Origin: Colocasia esculenta
Taxonomy: Eukaryota > Streptophyta > Magnoliopsida > Alismatales > Araceae
Direction: 5' to 3'
Assembly: GCA_014218235.1 (NCBI GenBank)
Contig: CM024753.1
Coordinates: 189,324,348 to 189,388,347 of the forward strand
DNA length: 64,000 bases
Both the position numbers and the translations under genes were made by a program. Every line of letters begins with the position of its first letter. Positions within the stretch are counted from its first letter, which is position 1. Under the pieces are notes generated by a model, which worked only from the letters and a program-made list of their open reading frames with translations, ran no database searches and was not told the origin of the DNA. Below are positions 46,874 through 59,144 of this stretch, one piece after another.

Positions 46874-48675
46874 ATTTAAAAAGGTAGATATATAACTGTT
46901 TTTATTTAGAAGAAACTTTTTATAGGATAAGATTTTTTTCCCCTAAAGATTGGGAAAGTAACCATGAAACGTGGTAAAGTGAATTATATATTTCTATTTT
47001 TTAGTTTAAGAGAAAAGGGAGGGAGAAGTAGAAACCAAACACTTCTATTATTCTTGTCGACTGCAACATAACATATCTCTTTTGATTTCTATTTTTTATT
47101 GAATTCTTATTTTTATCATATTAGCACTCAAGTCGTCCTGTGATATTATTGGCTATTAAGTTTCCGTTTGGCGAAACTTTTCATTAGGGGACGTTTCTAC
47201 TTCCCGCTTTTAACTGAAAACTAGCGGGTGTGAGAAAATTACCTTTTTTGGGGCAAGCGGTGTGAGAAAATTCAGAAAATCTGACTTTAGATACTTGCGC
47301 TTGTTAATTCACCCTAACAATCTGTTTTTTTTTTTTGTTTCTTTTAATATGGGAAATAGAACTTACATTAATAATTGGCACCTTTGAAACAAAATACCCA
47401 CCTTGTAACTTTTTTTTTGTATGGGCCACCCTTCTTATTTTTCATATTATTTTTCAAAACTTTATCACACTGCAGTACTTACAAAAATGGCCATGACATC
47501 GTCATCCATTAGTATTTCGTTAAATTTCATCATTTAATCATAACTAATATTTGACCAAATTTGAAAACACTCTTAATCTCTGGTAAACTCATTCTCTCCC
47601 TTCATCTTTCTCTCTTTATCTCTCTTCTTCCCTCCCGGTGGTATAATTTATCGTTTAAAAAAAAAAAAATCTTTTTATAAAGATATTTTCGTCAACTTCA
47701 AACTCCAAGTGACAAGCTCTGAGATCTAAATCCCAAAGTAAAATCAAACTCCTTCCCAATCAAAATTCAAATCTCAAAGTCAATATAAGTTTTCGAAAAG
47801 GCCAAAATTATCAATTCCAGAACAACCTTGGACCATGAAGTTAACCATATAACTCTGAGACAGGCCCGTGTGCTTCCTAATTAATTCGGTCCATTTAGTT
47901 AAGCATGCTTTCTCTATCTTGTCTTTCTGTATATCTCAGCAAAACGAGTGCTCTGGACACTTTTGCGTATGTTTAGTTTTCTCAATTATGTGGGTGCATA
48001 AATCAACATTATACAGATGATTGATGAATGTTTTCATGCACAATGGTGGCATTTGAATTTAGCTAACCATATTTCCAATTGCCTTGTTTTTTTAACGGCT
48101 TATAGTTTACCTGCGACAGCGACTCATATTTCAATTCAAGCATACATCTTTAATTATGAAAGACATAATTAACACCGGAACGGGTCTGAGCCCCCCTAGA
48201 AATCAAGTATATTCAAATCTTTTATAAATCTAAAAAGTTATAAATAGTGTAAAAATAAAAGAAATCTCTCACAGGAATATCTCTCGAGTTTAACCGTTTC
48301 TACTTACAGTTATGATTTATATGTTTGAGCTAACTCAGGACGATCCACTAAGTGATCGGCAATTATTGGTCCACGCTTGCTAAGTGCAAAACACGAGGTC
48401 TTTGATTTGGCCTTTCTATGCATACTTCTAAGGATGTTTCTCAATACACAAGAGGATTAGACTCAATAAATATTAAGATTTAGGGTTACTTATGTAGACC
48501 AGTCCTATAATATTTACTGATCAGTTCAGTCCTCTTAAGTATTGAGAAGATCTCGATTCTTTTCTTTGAGATTTTTTCTTTGATTTTTTTTTGTAATCTT
48601 TTCATATTTCATAAAAACTCTTGATATCTTCATAATTCATAATCCATACAACTCTATTGTAATCTGTCATTTATA
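46874..48675. other. AT-rich intergenic stretch
   Basis: No gene recognised. Poly-T/poly-A runs (47324-47336, 47656-47669) and a small duplication (GTGTGAGAAAATT at about 47230 and 47261) suggest old MITE insertions, but I found no matching ends. Confidence 0.5.
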
Positions 48676-48955
48676 TCTATACTATTATAATAAAACTCAG
48701 TCTTAAAAATACACGTGGCAGCGTCAGGTTCTTTCAAATTCTCGCCAAAACTGATGTATGTTGTATTCTCCATCTATACTCTCTTTCTCATGCCTACCCA
48801 TCTATCTATAATCTATAACATCTATAATCTATACTAATATATAATTTCTCAATTTTGGTGCTGCCACGTGACAACACCAGGACACTCTTATTTCTACCTA
48901 AATCTTTTTAATATAAAAAAAGAAATACAGATGCCTAAATATTTCTGTAACTATA
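48676..48955. mobile_element. Two stacked Helitron 5' ends
   Basis: TCTATACTATTATAATAAAA at 48676 and TCTATACTAATATATAATTT at 48828 are Helitron-type 5' termini, each preceded by A. Both are followed by a conserved CACGTGGCAGC or GCCACGTGAC segment within 60 bases. Matching CTAG 3' ends are not found for them, so they are remnants onto which later Helitrons were added. Confidence 0.65.
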
Positions 48956-49469
48956 TCTATACTATCTATACTATTACAATATAATTCAGTCTCTTATATT
49001 CCCGCTAAAAATATCGACTCAAAAAACAAGTGAGACACTTCTTTCGTTTTTCAAATACCGTTCGACTGTTCCTCCATTTTTCAAAAGCTTCCCTCCATTT
49101 TCTAAAACCTTCCTGAAATGTATAAAATCTTTCTGTGATTAAAGATTCCATATCAGGTTTAAAATCTTTCTGTGTTTAAAGATTCCACATTCCTCTGTTT
49201 TTTAAAACCTTCCTGAAATGTATAAAATCTTTATGTGATTAAAGATTCCATACCAAGCTTAAGATCTTTCTGTGTGGCGTTGTACACACCGGTCGCTGTA
49301 CTTCGCCGCGGCACCGACAGAAAGGCCGCTCCTTTTGCTCGGGGGCGGGGGGTGCATCCGAGCTGGGTTGCGGCGGCGGGAACAGAGGGACGGGGGCAGC
49401 AGCGTCCTCCACCGTCGCACTCATAGGTGCGAGGCGGGGGCCGCTGTGCCGACGGCTTCGGATGGGGGG

Positions 49470-50853
49470 GCGCCTCTAAGAAGCTGCTGGGGGCGGAGGT
49501 GACGACGCTAAAGAAGATTACACCCCTGGGTCTCATGTTCTTCTGCATCCTGTTCAACTACACCATCCTGAGGGACACCAAAGACGTGCTGGTGGTCACG
49601 CCCAATGGTAGCAGCGCTGAGATCATTCCCTTCCTGAAGACGTGGGTCAATCTCCCCCTGGCCATCGGCTTCATGCTCCTCTACAGAAAGCTCTCCAACG
49701 TCCTCTCCAAGGAGGCGCTCTTCTACACCGTCATCACCCCCTTCATCGCCTTCTTCGGGTTGTTCGGCTTCGTCATGTACCCTCTCAACAACGCTATCCA
49801 CCCCACAGCGCTAGCCGACAATCTCCTTTGGTGCTCGGGCCGAGGTTCCTCGGCCCCGTGTCCATACTGAGAATATGGAGTTTCTGCCTCTTCTATGTCA
49901 TGGCCGAGCTCTGGGGTAGCGTCGTGATATCGGTACTCTTCTGGGGATTTGCCAATCAGGTGATGTGTTTTTTTAATCCGTTTATCAATTATATTAAGCA
50001 CACATTTGCTGGTTTTTAAGTTTTCCAACGGTTTCTGGTGGTAATGCCATGTTTCTTCTGTTTTTAGCATCTAACTATTCCTATAAAAATGATGTGTTTT
50101 TTAAGTTGATGTCTACATATGCATTAAAGATGTTAATTTTTACCTGCTATTGCTCTTGAATTGTTCTGAAGTTTTCAAACTGTATTAATTTCTTTTCTAA
50201 AAACAAAAACTAGCTGCCTGTTACATCTATGATTATGCACTTTTTGATATGTGGATCTCTTTGGCATCTGGATTCTGCACTGATATGTTCACAGTGCAGT
50301 CTAATTATTTTGGTCTTCAAGGCAACTTCTGAAAAGTTTGAAGTTCTGAATACTCGAGTTTGCTTTTCATCGAAAGTCTAAACCCCTTCTCCTTTAAGAA
50401 TGGCAATCCAGCTGCATCAAACAGCATGCTATCTTTCTCCTGTTGCCACTAATTAGACATTCTGCAACTTTCAAAATTTTGATAATTGCGTCATTCTTCT
50501 TCTTTTGTTAACTTCGTTCTTCGTCGGTTGGTGCCACCCAGAAATCTGTTTAAATGAGTTGCCCCCTTTTGTGGTGGTTGTTGCTGATGCTCTTCATGTT
50601 TCTGCAGATTCCAACTGTTGACGAAGCAAAACAATTTTATCCTCTATTTGGTATTGGAGCAAACATTGCTCTCATATTCTCTGGGCGCACTGTTAAATAC
50701 TTTTCCAACCTACGCAAGAATTTAGGCCCTGGTGTTGATGGTTGGGCAATATCTCTCAAGGGAATGATGAGCATTGTGGTGCTTCTGGGCCTTGTGATCT
50801 ATAGAATATACTGGGGGGCAAACAAATCTGCGAAGCGAAGAAGACATATATAG
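49470..50853 (+). pseudogene. Plastidic ATP/ADP translocator (NTT-type) fragment
   Basis: Exon a (to 49959) reads KKLLGAEVTTLKKITPLGLM, FNYTILRDTKDVLVVT and EALFYTVITPFIAFFGLFGF. After a frameshift near 49832 it continues GPRFLGPVSILRIWSFCLFY and MAELWGSVVISVLFWGFANQ, ending at a GT donor. Exon b (50608-50853) reads TVDEAKQFYPLFGIGANIAL and NLRKNLGPGVDGWAISLKGM, then stops at TAG. These are signature blocks of the plastid inner-envelope ATP/ADP antiporter. The transit peptide is not recognisable (GC-rich decayed sequence 49270-49470) and the C-terminal half is missing. It is a gene fragment carried by a Helitron, with its intron (49960-50607) kept. Confidence 0.9.
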
Positions 50854-50879
50854 AAAGGGAGGGGCTACCAGAAGCAATA

Positions 50880-51365
50880 GTAGCTACTGTTGCTCAACAG
50901 TAGTTACTGTTGTGCAACAGTAAATACCGATTTACTTTTTTCTTCTTCTTAATATTAAATTTCTATTTCAAAATTACACGAAATAACTGTACATACTCGA
51001 CGAAAGTCTAAGTGTATAAAGTTGGAGAAAAATAAGCTGCAGTGGTTAGATAAAGATGACCAGACATTGCACTAGCAAGATATGATAGGACCTTTGTTTA
51101 TTCATAAGCCACATCATGAATTTGGGACAATCCAAAGCGTCCCAGTTTGTTAATCTATATATGTTATATGTTCTCTCTCTGCTCAGTTGTGTATGCCTGT
51201 GTAGAAATAGACTTCCTGTTAATGTAGTTATTTTGATTTAATCTTAGTTGTTTTGATTTATAACTTTTTTTAATATAAAAAATAATATTAAAAATTGTAC
51301 TTTTTTAGAAGGAACAGGTACTGTAGCGCTACAGTAATTTACTGTCGCACCACAGTAACTCACTA
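50880..51365. repeat. Small element with palindromic CAACAGTA/TACTGT ends
   Basis: The left end carries CTACTGTTGCTCAACAGTAG and TTACTGTTGTGCAACAGTAA, the right end TACTGTAGCGCTACAGTA (51319-51336, perfect 18-base palindrome) and TTACTGTCGCACCACAGTAA. Both ends are arrays of hairpins in inverted arrangement, as in a fold-back MITE. It sits behind the translocator fragment inside the Helitron. Confidence 0.5.
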
Positions 51366-52131
51366 TTCATTCAACGTTTTTTCTTTTTTTCTTTCTTAGT
51401 TTGATTTTTTTTTTAAATCAGATTGGTTAATCTTAGTTGTTTTGATTTATATACCAACTATTTCATGTGGATTTTTTTATTAACGATATTTACTTTAACA
51501 CTATATATATTTCTTATGTATCTTATGATGTTCTTAGATAAGTTGTTCTATTTTAATTGTTTACATTATTTCTAAAAAATATTTGAACATTTTTTAAACA
51601 AATGTCATTATATAAATATATTAAGATATAAATGTATATTAAATATTTATTCTTAAAATATTTCCGTACATCGCACAGGTATAGAGCTAGTTATTATAAT
51701 ATAACTCAGTCTTGGAACAGCCACGTGGCAGCACCAAGGCATTCATATTCAAGCCAAAACTCACAAATACATCTCCTACCTCACTCTTTTAATGCACCTA
51801 TTTTAATAAGACAAGTCTCTCACCTAAAGTTGTGAAGAAACTTTCTAAACTCGACATGTTAAATCTTGCACAATTTTTTTTAAAAAAATTACAGTTTTAT
51901 ACCACTAAAAAATGACTACTCATTACAGTTTTTAAAATCTTACTAAATCTTCCAAAGCAAGTCTAAAAATACCAATGGTAAGGCTTACTTGCAGTTTTAT
52001 ACCACTAAGAAATGACTATCTGTAACAGTTTTATATCACTTTATAATTTTTTAAATCTTACTAATATATATATAAACTAAGATATATTTAAATCTAAAAA
52101 CTTTCCGTGCATCGCACGGGTAGTCATCTAG

Positions 52132-52306
52132 TTCTTCTTAAAACACACGTCAAAATTACTCGGCAATAAAAAAGTAATAATCTCCTAACAGATATTTCAT
52201 ATACTTGGATCGCTAGTTTTTCTTAGAGGTAATCTTGTTCGAGCACCTTGATTAACTTGGCACTTAGGCCCCATGCCACATGTGATGACTTGGCGTGAGA
52301 AGGCAC
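52132..52306. other. Spacer between Helitron and SIRE element
   Basis: No gene recognised. Confidence 0.5.
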
Positions 52307-53708
52307 TGATAGGATCGGATATTCGGTAATGACAAAGCTAGAAGGGGGGGTTGAATAGATTTGCAGCGGAAACTTAAGTAATTTAAAAATTACTTCGTAT
52401 TAAAAGATCTACTCAATAAAAACCCCTTTGATCTGATTCAACATGTGTGAATAAATCAATAAGTAGTGTGTAGACGAAATCCCTATGCATGCATCTAGCG
52501 CAACACAATGCAAACCACAAGTCAAACCACAGTGCACAAGGGATTTTTAGGTGGTTTGGAGATCACACCACGTGACTCCTACGTCCACCCCCCACACAGT
52601 GAGAACACACTACTCAATAATTGAGTACAACACACACACACGAGCACAACGGCTCAACCACACACACACACACACACACACACGCTAGATCAAGTCCACA
52701 AAAGATCAGATCCTCTAGCCTGGATCTGACCAACACATCACACACACGTTGTCTGATGCAAACACGCAATCAGAACAACAATTCACACTTCCACAACATC
52801 CACGTACTGATCTCAAATCAGTGCACACACACAGATATATGAAAGTAGTGAAAGGAGAAGAGTTTTGAGATGAAGAATCAAATCCCGATGTAGATCTCTT
52901 CTCGTTGGTCGTACAGAAGACTCCAAGCTTCGTCTTGACAAGTATCAGTTGATGGAGAAGCTTGAACCACGGACGATCCGGCTTCAACTCCGCTTGGAAG
53001 GTTGTTCTTCTTTGTTCTGGGTAGAGAGATGAAGCAGGGCAGCAGGAAGAAAGCCTTCATCTTGACCATTGCTTAGGGTTTTGGTATGGTGGCTCCTTGC
53101 TGCGAAAATAGCCTCATATGATCCATATATAGTGGTGTCCAAGCATAGAGAGTCGTGCTAAAAGGAAACACCAAAATATAGATCATATCCCGGCCATTAG
53201 ATCTTCAGAAAACTTCGTCTGTCGACAGCCGACTTGCTGCTGTCGACAGGAACAGACAGTGTTGCAAGATCCAGAAGACTGGGCTTTCTGGAAACAAATT
53301 TCTGTGTGTATCTGTCGACAGGGCACTATTCATCTGTCGACAGGCAGTGTATCTGTCGATAGGGCACTATTCATCTGTCGACAGGGCACTATTCATCTGT
53401 TGACAGAGCACTATTCCAGCAACTTGTCTTGTTCTTTTGCACTTAAAATTTGGGCTTTGTCTTGTGTACATTCACACCTACATTAAAAGACATAATTAGT
53501 GAGATATAATGAACATATAAAACATGTGTTTCATTTGTATCCAATTGTCATTCTCATCATGTTTCACACATTCATAACACATCAATTTTGTCTTGTTCAT
53601 GAAATGTTCATCATCAAAAACAAACATAACATCAATTAGTATTGCTCATCATCAAAAACATTTAAGCACTTGTTGTAACCCAACATTCTCCAATATGAGA
53701 ACCCAACA
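52307..53708 (-). repeat. Downstream (3') LTR of the SIRE element
   Basis: 1402 bp. On the minus strand it starts TGTTGGGTTCTC and ends CCTATCA. Contains five exact CTGTCGACAG palindromes (53219, 53240, 53312, 53334, 53375) plus two with one mismatch, and a (CA)n run at about 52660-52683 that is shorter in the other LTR. Confidence 0.9.
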
Positions 53709-53722
53709 TTCTCCCCCTTTTT

Positions 53723-55869
53723 GATGATGACAAAATTTTCAATTTATGCACAATTGATGTTTCTCCCCCTTTTGGCAACATCCAAAAAGATAACTCATGC
53801 ACAAATGGATAAGAATGAAGCAATGATCAATAAGTACACACGATTGCAAAAAGAGCATCCATTGCATGAAACAACAAAAGCAAAAGTGAAGGGTAAAGAG
53901 ATGATGAAGTTAACAGATGGATGACTCAAAGAAGTGGAAGGAAATGAAGCAAAGAACTACTTGACCTCTCAACTGAATTGTGAAAGATATGAGTGGGGAA
54001 TGAGTGTTCAAATGAGATTGCAAGGTTGAGAATAGGTTGATACCCACTACAAAATGTCATAAACACTAGTATTAAGACACATAAAAATTTTACAATGGTT
54101 AAGAGATAATACTCCGGGAATCTCAAGTTATAGCATTTAGAATACATCGTTCAAAAACATATGAAAATTAGATAACCCTTTTGAATAAAACTATTGAAGA
54201 AAATCATATACCTTAGTGGGTGATGTTCAGTTGGTAAGTGAAGGCAATGTCTACATGAACAATTGACAATAGACAACCAATTGCTCTTGATTTAAATCTT
54301 GGAGGCTCCACTCTATTTCAAACATTTGAACAATTTCTTTTGTCAAGTTAATGTGGGGAAAGTAGTAATTAGGATCACTTTCACCTTTTGACGTGAAGGT
54401 AGACATTTGGGATGCCCGTACCCCCAGTTACTCAGTGTGAGTGACCATCATACCATTATGCAGAGATAATGAATAGACTTTTTGACGCGAAGATAGACAT
54501 TTGTGATGCCCGTGTCCCCGATTACTCAGTGATGCTCATCATTGCTCTGCCTTTATCCCAATTTACATATTTAATTTTTGACTTTAGAAATAGGTTGCTT
54601 TTCTCCTTTTTTTTTAAATTGGAAAATCAAGTTCAAAAGGTTTATTAAGGTCAAAGGCCAATGTAAAGACATTAAGTTCAAAAACCTTCTTACTTGTCAA
54701 TCCATATAGGAACATGATCATCCACAAGGGAGTTATTCAAGTGAGTTAGGTTAAAATCATTAGATTTGATCAATGTTTTTCTAGATGACACAACCTAGAC
54801 TCAAGCACAAAATATTAAATCAAAATCATTGTGATTAATTCAATGTCTTTGATACTATGTGAATATGAAAGGTTGCAATGAATAGCAAGTCCAAATTCTC
54901 CCCTTGCATCAATGATATGAACATACTCATGAAGAAATTATGAAGAAGGATGAAGAATTTACAGAAAATGTGTATCTGTCGACAGCAAGAATGTGCCTGT
55001 CGACAGATGCACACAGGCCTGAAAGGCTTGGTTCTGGGAGAGCATGTCTGTGCTTGGTTGTCGACAGATGAAGAATTGGCTGTCGACAGATGCACACAGG
55101 GTGCAATTTTCTGGTTCTGTGAAGGCTTTTCTGTCGACAGGCTGTTGGGGGCTGTCGACAGGGGCTTTGAAACTTTAGCTTTAAGGCTTTGAATTGAGAG
55201 TGATTTGAACCATAAGATTGAGGGATAAATACACATTAAAAATGAAGGGTATCCCTTATGAATTTCACTCACCTAGCCTTAACTTACTCCCTCATAATGT
55301 GTGCATGTGATGAGATAACATTCAAGCAATTCAATCATGATTTACACATTCATCACAAGCAATTGCACACAAATTTCATGAGCATTCATGAGCATTTTCA
55401 ACCTTACTTCCCCATAACACATGCATAGAAAATGTATCAAGCAATTCACACGTTATTAAGCACACAACTAGCCTTATGCATTACATGACTTTTGGTACTT
55501 GGCGAAGTATTTTACTCACGCATAATGATAGTTTCCAAACAAACATAACTTGTTTTTTCCACATGTCATCATTTGATATACCAAGAGGTCATGTGCACAA
55601 TTATGCAAGCAAGATGGCATAATTCCAATTGCTAAGGGGCATTGTCATGTGGGGTAGCATTAAGGCACATTTTGCATTGCTCAGATAAAGGTAAGAATCC
55701 ATTTCAATTTCAACAGTTCAAATATGAAGTGATAATGAGATTTTACCTGACAGTCTTCAATCATAGTCATAAAAAAAATTTACCTTTGTTCTCCATCATT
55801 TCTTGCCTTGCACAGCCAATGTCATGAATCCATTTCAGTTTTTGGCTGCAAGACACCTCAGCTTGTTGA
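53723..55869 (-). other. 3' leader of the SIRE element without genes
   Basis: No coding sequence. Includes two similar blocks at about 54395-54440 and 54480-54530, and five exact CTGTCGACAG copies between 54965 and 55165, most followed by ATGCACACAGG or similar. Confidence 0.6.
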
Positions 55870-56604
55870 TCAAGCTTGTTTTGGGACCCACACTTGCTTG
55901 GGTCCTGCAACGACATTAATGTTAGGATATAACAAAGATTTCAAAATCCAAAGTGATTTGATTTTTGGATTTCTGTTGTTTTGTGTAGTTATCCTGTTCA
56001 TAGATACATAAAATTTCTGATCTTTATGAACATGTTTATCCTTGTGTGTATGAACACATGGATTATTATGGAGTTTTGAAGCATGCACAACATCATGATT
56101 TTTATGAGAGTGTTGATTTTTCTTCCAGCAGAATTTAGCAAGATGACCAAGTTTATTGCATTTGTAGCAAACGGGTTGAGCATTTACCTGGAGCTTACCA
56201 TAGTGTGATTGCATTTGCTGGAATCTATGAGATCCTTTAGAGTACCTATGATCACCCTTGGGTTGAGAAGAAGGAGGTGGTAACCTTTGGTATCTCTTGG
56301 CATGATGTGGAGTTGGAGATTGCCTTGAAGCTTTTTGAGCTGTTGGAGGAGTTGAAACCTTGTACAATCCTGCTTTCTTTTTCACTTCCTTTTTCGGATT
56401 TTCAGTTGTAACAACATTCTTTCTAATTGCTGCATTTTTGTTCAAATTTTTATTTTGTTTTTGAACATTTTTCTTATTTTTCACAAAAGCAAGACTTGTG
56501 TTTTTCAATTCATTTTGAATCTTCTGTTTTTTAGCTTTTAATGCAACAACTTCTTTTTCTGAAGTCTGAAGGTTGTTTAGCATGACATCCAAACCATTTT
56601 CCAT
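55870..56604 (-). pseudogene. SIRE gag, zinc-knuckle half
   Basis: 244-residue frame: Lys/Asn-rich coiled-coil start, then a CCHC knuckle CYKCNKLGHLAKFC, a His-rich stretch and the typical SIRE gag end GPKQVWVPKQA. It is the continuation of the frame at 56577-57320, from which it is separated by a frameshift near 56600. Confidence 0.8.
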
Positions 56605-57320
56605 TTTGTTCTTTCATTTTCAAATTGAGCAATTTGTTGTTCCAGATCAACAATTTTATTCTTAGAATTGTTCCATTCGTCATTTAATGGTCTGTCATGA
56701 TACATGCATTCAATCTTCTTTTTCAGATGATTATTTTCCTCAATCAATTGGTTGTATTTCTCTTTTATTTGATGATCATGAGCCATTTTGGAGATTTGTT
56801 TGATCAATTGATCATTATCAAATTTGAGATTTTCATTATGATCAATCAATTTTTCATTTTGATTTTTCAAATCAGAATTTTCAGATTCCACATGATCATG
56901 ATCTTCTTTCAACTTAGAAAACTTGATTTCATAGTTTTTGACTTCCTTTTCCAATTTTTCATTCTCCATTTTCAATGTTTCATTTTCTTCATAGAATGCT
57001 TGAGCATTATCAATTATCATTTCACTCTTTTCCAGATTTTCTTTTAGCTTCTTGTTTTGATGTTTAACAGTTTTAAATTGTTTGCACATGTGCTCATAGC
57101 ATTCTATCAATTTATCATAAGATATATCATTCTCTGAATCAGAATTAGATATTGATGCATCAAGTGGATCTGAATTTGATTTACCTGATTCTTGAGAATT
57201 TCTTGACACCTTTGACATATGTGATCCTCTAGAGTCGTCTGAACGAGAAGAGCCTCTTGAGCTTCCATGAGCCATGTAGCATTTTTCTTCTCTTCTCTTT
57301 CTAGACTTGCATGTTTTCAT
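56577..57320 (-). pseudogene. SIRE gag, coiled-coil half
   Basis: 247 residues. Ser-rich start (SSRGSSRSDDSRGSHMS), then a long heptad-rich coiled coil (about residues 55-240) dominated by Glu, Lys, Asn and Leu. Just upstream (57350-57405) the minus strand has a start-like MSKFSSIINRPMIIEFDN, so the usual N-terminal gag domain has been deleted between the two. Shifted frame at the end joins the zinc-knuckle half. Confidence 0.75.
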
Positions 57321-57559
57321 AGAGGAGACCTACATTTTATCAACATGATTATCAAACTCAATAATCATTGGTCTATTTATGATACTCGAGAACTTAGACA
57401 TATTTCTGAGTATGTGTTAGATAAATAAACCAACCAATAGAATCAGATAATCAGATGAGAATCAGAATCAAATATAAACCCAATCAGAGCAATTAACCAC
57501 ACATAAACAAATATGCCAAATCACAATCGATGAACAGAAAAACCCTCTCTGATACCAAT

Positions 57560-58935
57560 TGATAGGATCGGATATTCGGTAATGACAAAGCTAGAAGGGG
57601 GGGTTGAATAGATTTGCAGCAGAAACTTAAACAATTTAAAAATTACTTCGTATTAAAAGATCTACTCAATAAAAACCCCTTTGATCTGATTCAACATGTG
57701 TGAATAAATCAATAAGTAGTGTGTAGACGAAATCCCTATGCATGCATCTAGCGCAACACAATGCAAACCACAAGTCAAACCACAGTGCACAAGGGATTTT
57801 TAGGTGGTTCGGAGATCACACCACGTGACTCCTACGTCCACCCCCCACACAGTGAGGACACACTACTCAACAATTGAGTACAACACACACACACGAGCAC
57901 AACGGCTCAACCATACACACACACACTAGATCAAGTCCACAAAAGATCAGATCCTCTAGCCTTGATCTGACCAACACATCACACACACGTTGTCTGATGC
58001 AAACACGCAATCAGAACAACAATCCACACTTCCACAACATCCACGTACTGATCTCAAATCAGTACACACACACAGATATATGAAAGTAGTGAAAGGAGAA
58101 GAGTTTTGAGATGAAGAATCAAATCCCGATGTAGATCTCTTCTCGTTGGTCGTCCAGAAGACTCCAAGCTTCGTCTTGACAAGTATCAGTTGATGGAGAA
58201 GCTTGAACGGACGATCCGGCTTCAACTCCGCTTGGAAGGTTGTTCTTCTTTGTTCTGGGCAGAGAGATGAAGCAGGGCAGCCTTGATCTTGACCTTTGCT
58301 TAGGGTTTTGGTATGGTGGCTCCTTGCTGCGAAAATAGCCTCATATGATCCATATATAGTGGTGTCCAAGCATAGAGAGTCGTGCTAAAAGGAAACACCA
58401 AAATATAGATCATATCCCGGCCATTAGATCTTCAGAAAACTCCGTCTGTCGACAGCCGACTTGTTGTTGTCGACAGGAATAGACAGTGTTGCAAGATCCA
58501 GAAGACTGGGCTTTCTGGAAACATATTTCTGTGTGTATCTGTCGACAGGGCACTATTCATCTGTCGACAGGCAGTGTATCTGTCGACAGGGCACTATTCA
58601 TCTGTCGACAGGGCACTATTCATCTATTGACAGGGCACTATTCCAGCAACTTGTCTTGTTCTTTTGCACTTGAATTTTGGGCTTTGTCTTGTGTACATTC
58701 ACACCTACATTAAAATACATAATTAGTGAGATATAATGAACATATAAAACATGTGTTTCATTTGTATCCAATTGTCATTCTCATCATATTTCACACATTC
58801 ATAACACATCAATTTTGTCTTGTTCATGAAATGTTCATCATCAAAAACAAACATAACATCAATTAGTATTGCTCATCATCAAAAACATTTAAGCACTTGT
58901 TGTAACCCAACATTCTCCAATATGAGAACTCAACA
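57560..58935 (-). repeat. Upstream (5') LTR of the SIRE element
   Basis: 1376 bp; differs from the other LTR by few substitutions and by short deletions (for example in the CA-rich stretch and near 58210). Five exact CTGTCGACAG copies lie between 58446 and 58615. Confidence 0.9.
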
Positions 58936-58940
58936 GGCAC

Positions 58941-59144
58941 AGGTGCACCTGCCATTGTGTCACTTCCTATCCTACTTGTTTAATGTGTAGAAAGCCGTTC
59001 TCTTTTTATTAAGGGTCGAAATGGCCTTATGTTAGGCTCCTCTTCTCTCCCAAACCTGCTTGCCCCTACCGCGCCTTCTCACTAAAAACTCAAAGTGCCC
59101 GTATCTGGTCCTGAAGGTTGTCCTCTCCACATCTGAATCTGTGG
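58941..59144. other. Flank of the SIRE insertion
   Basis: Likely part of the Ty3 fragment that follows, but no domain is recognised here. Confidence 0.35.

Larger units (their letters stand above)
48965..51690 (+). mobile_element. Helitron carrying an ATP/ADP translocator gene fragment
   Basis: Starts TCTATACTATTACAATATAA after A, ends GAGCTAG before T, with a decayed stem CCGTAC-ATC-GCACAGG (51664-51679) about 11 bases from the end. Inserted between A and T of the host Helitron. Near its 5' end a block of about 90 bases is duplicated (49108-49199 and 49209-49277). Its cargo is two exons of a plastidic nucleotide translocator. No Rep/helicase is encoded. 50926-51310 and 51365-51660 hold no gene. 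Confidence 0.85.
48956..52131 (+). mobile_element. Host Helitron (450 bp) split by another Helitron
   Basis: Its first nine bases TCTATACTA (48956-48964) continue after the inner Helitron at 51691 as TTATTATAATATAACTCAG, restoring a canonical 5' end. The 3' end has a 6-bp stem CCGTGC-ATC-GCACGG (52105-52119) and finishes CTAG at 52131, followed by T. No TSD is expected. Total own length is 450 bp and it is non-coding. Confidence 0.85.
52307..58935 (-). mobile_element. SIRE/Maximus-type Copia element, pol deleted
   Basis: LTRs at 52307-53708 and 57560-58935 with TSD GGCAC at 52302-52306 and 58936-58940. The primer site is on the minus strand (GATACCAAT at 57551-57559 is the complement of ATTGGTATC) and the polypurine tract AAAAAGGGGGAGAA (complement of 53709-53722) precedes the downstream LTR, so the element reads right to left. 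Only a rearranged gag is left. Protease, integrase, RT and RNase H are absent. Confidence 0.9.

Noticed and set aside
49231..49557. Minus-strand frame over the NTT 5' region
   Set aside because: Overlaps the translocator fragment on the opposite strand and has no domain; GC bias explains it.
56697..57047. Plus-strand frame rich in Phe and Ile
   Set aside because: It is the complement of the SIRE gag coiled coil; Lys/Glu/Asn codons read backwards give Phe/Ile/Leu.
52307..58935. Reading the SIRE element as plus-strand
   Set aside because: Primer site, polypurine tract and gag frames are all on the minus strand.
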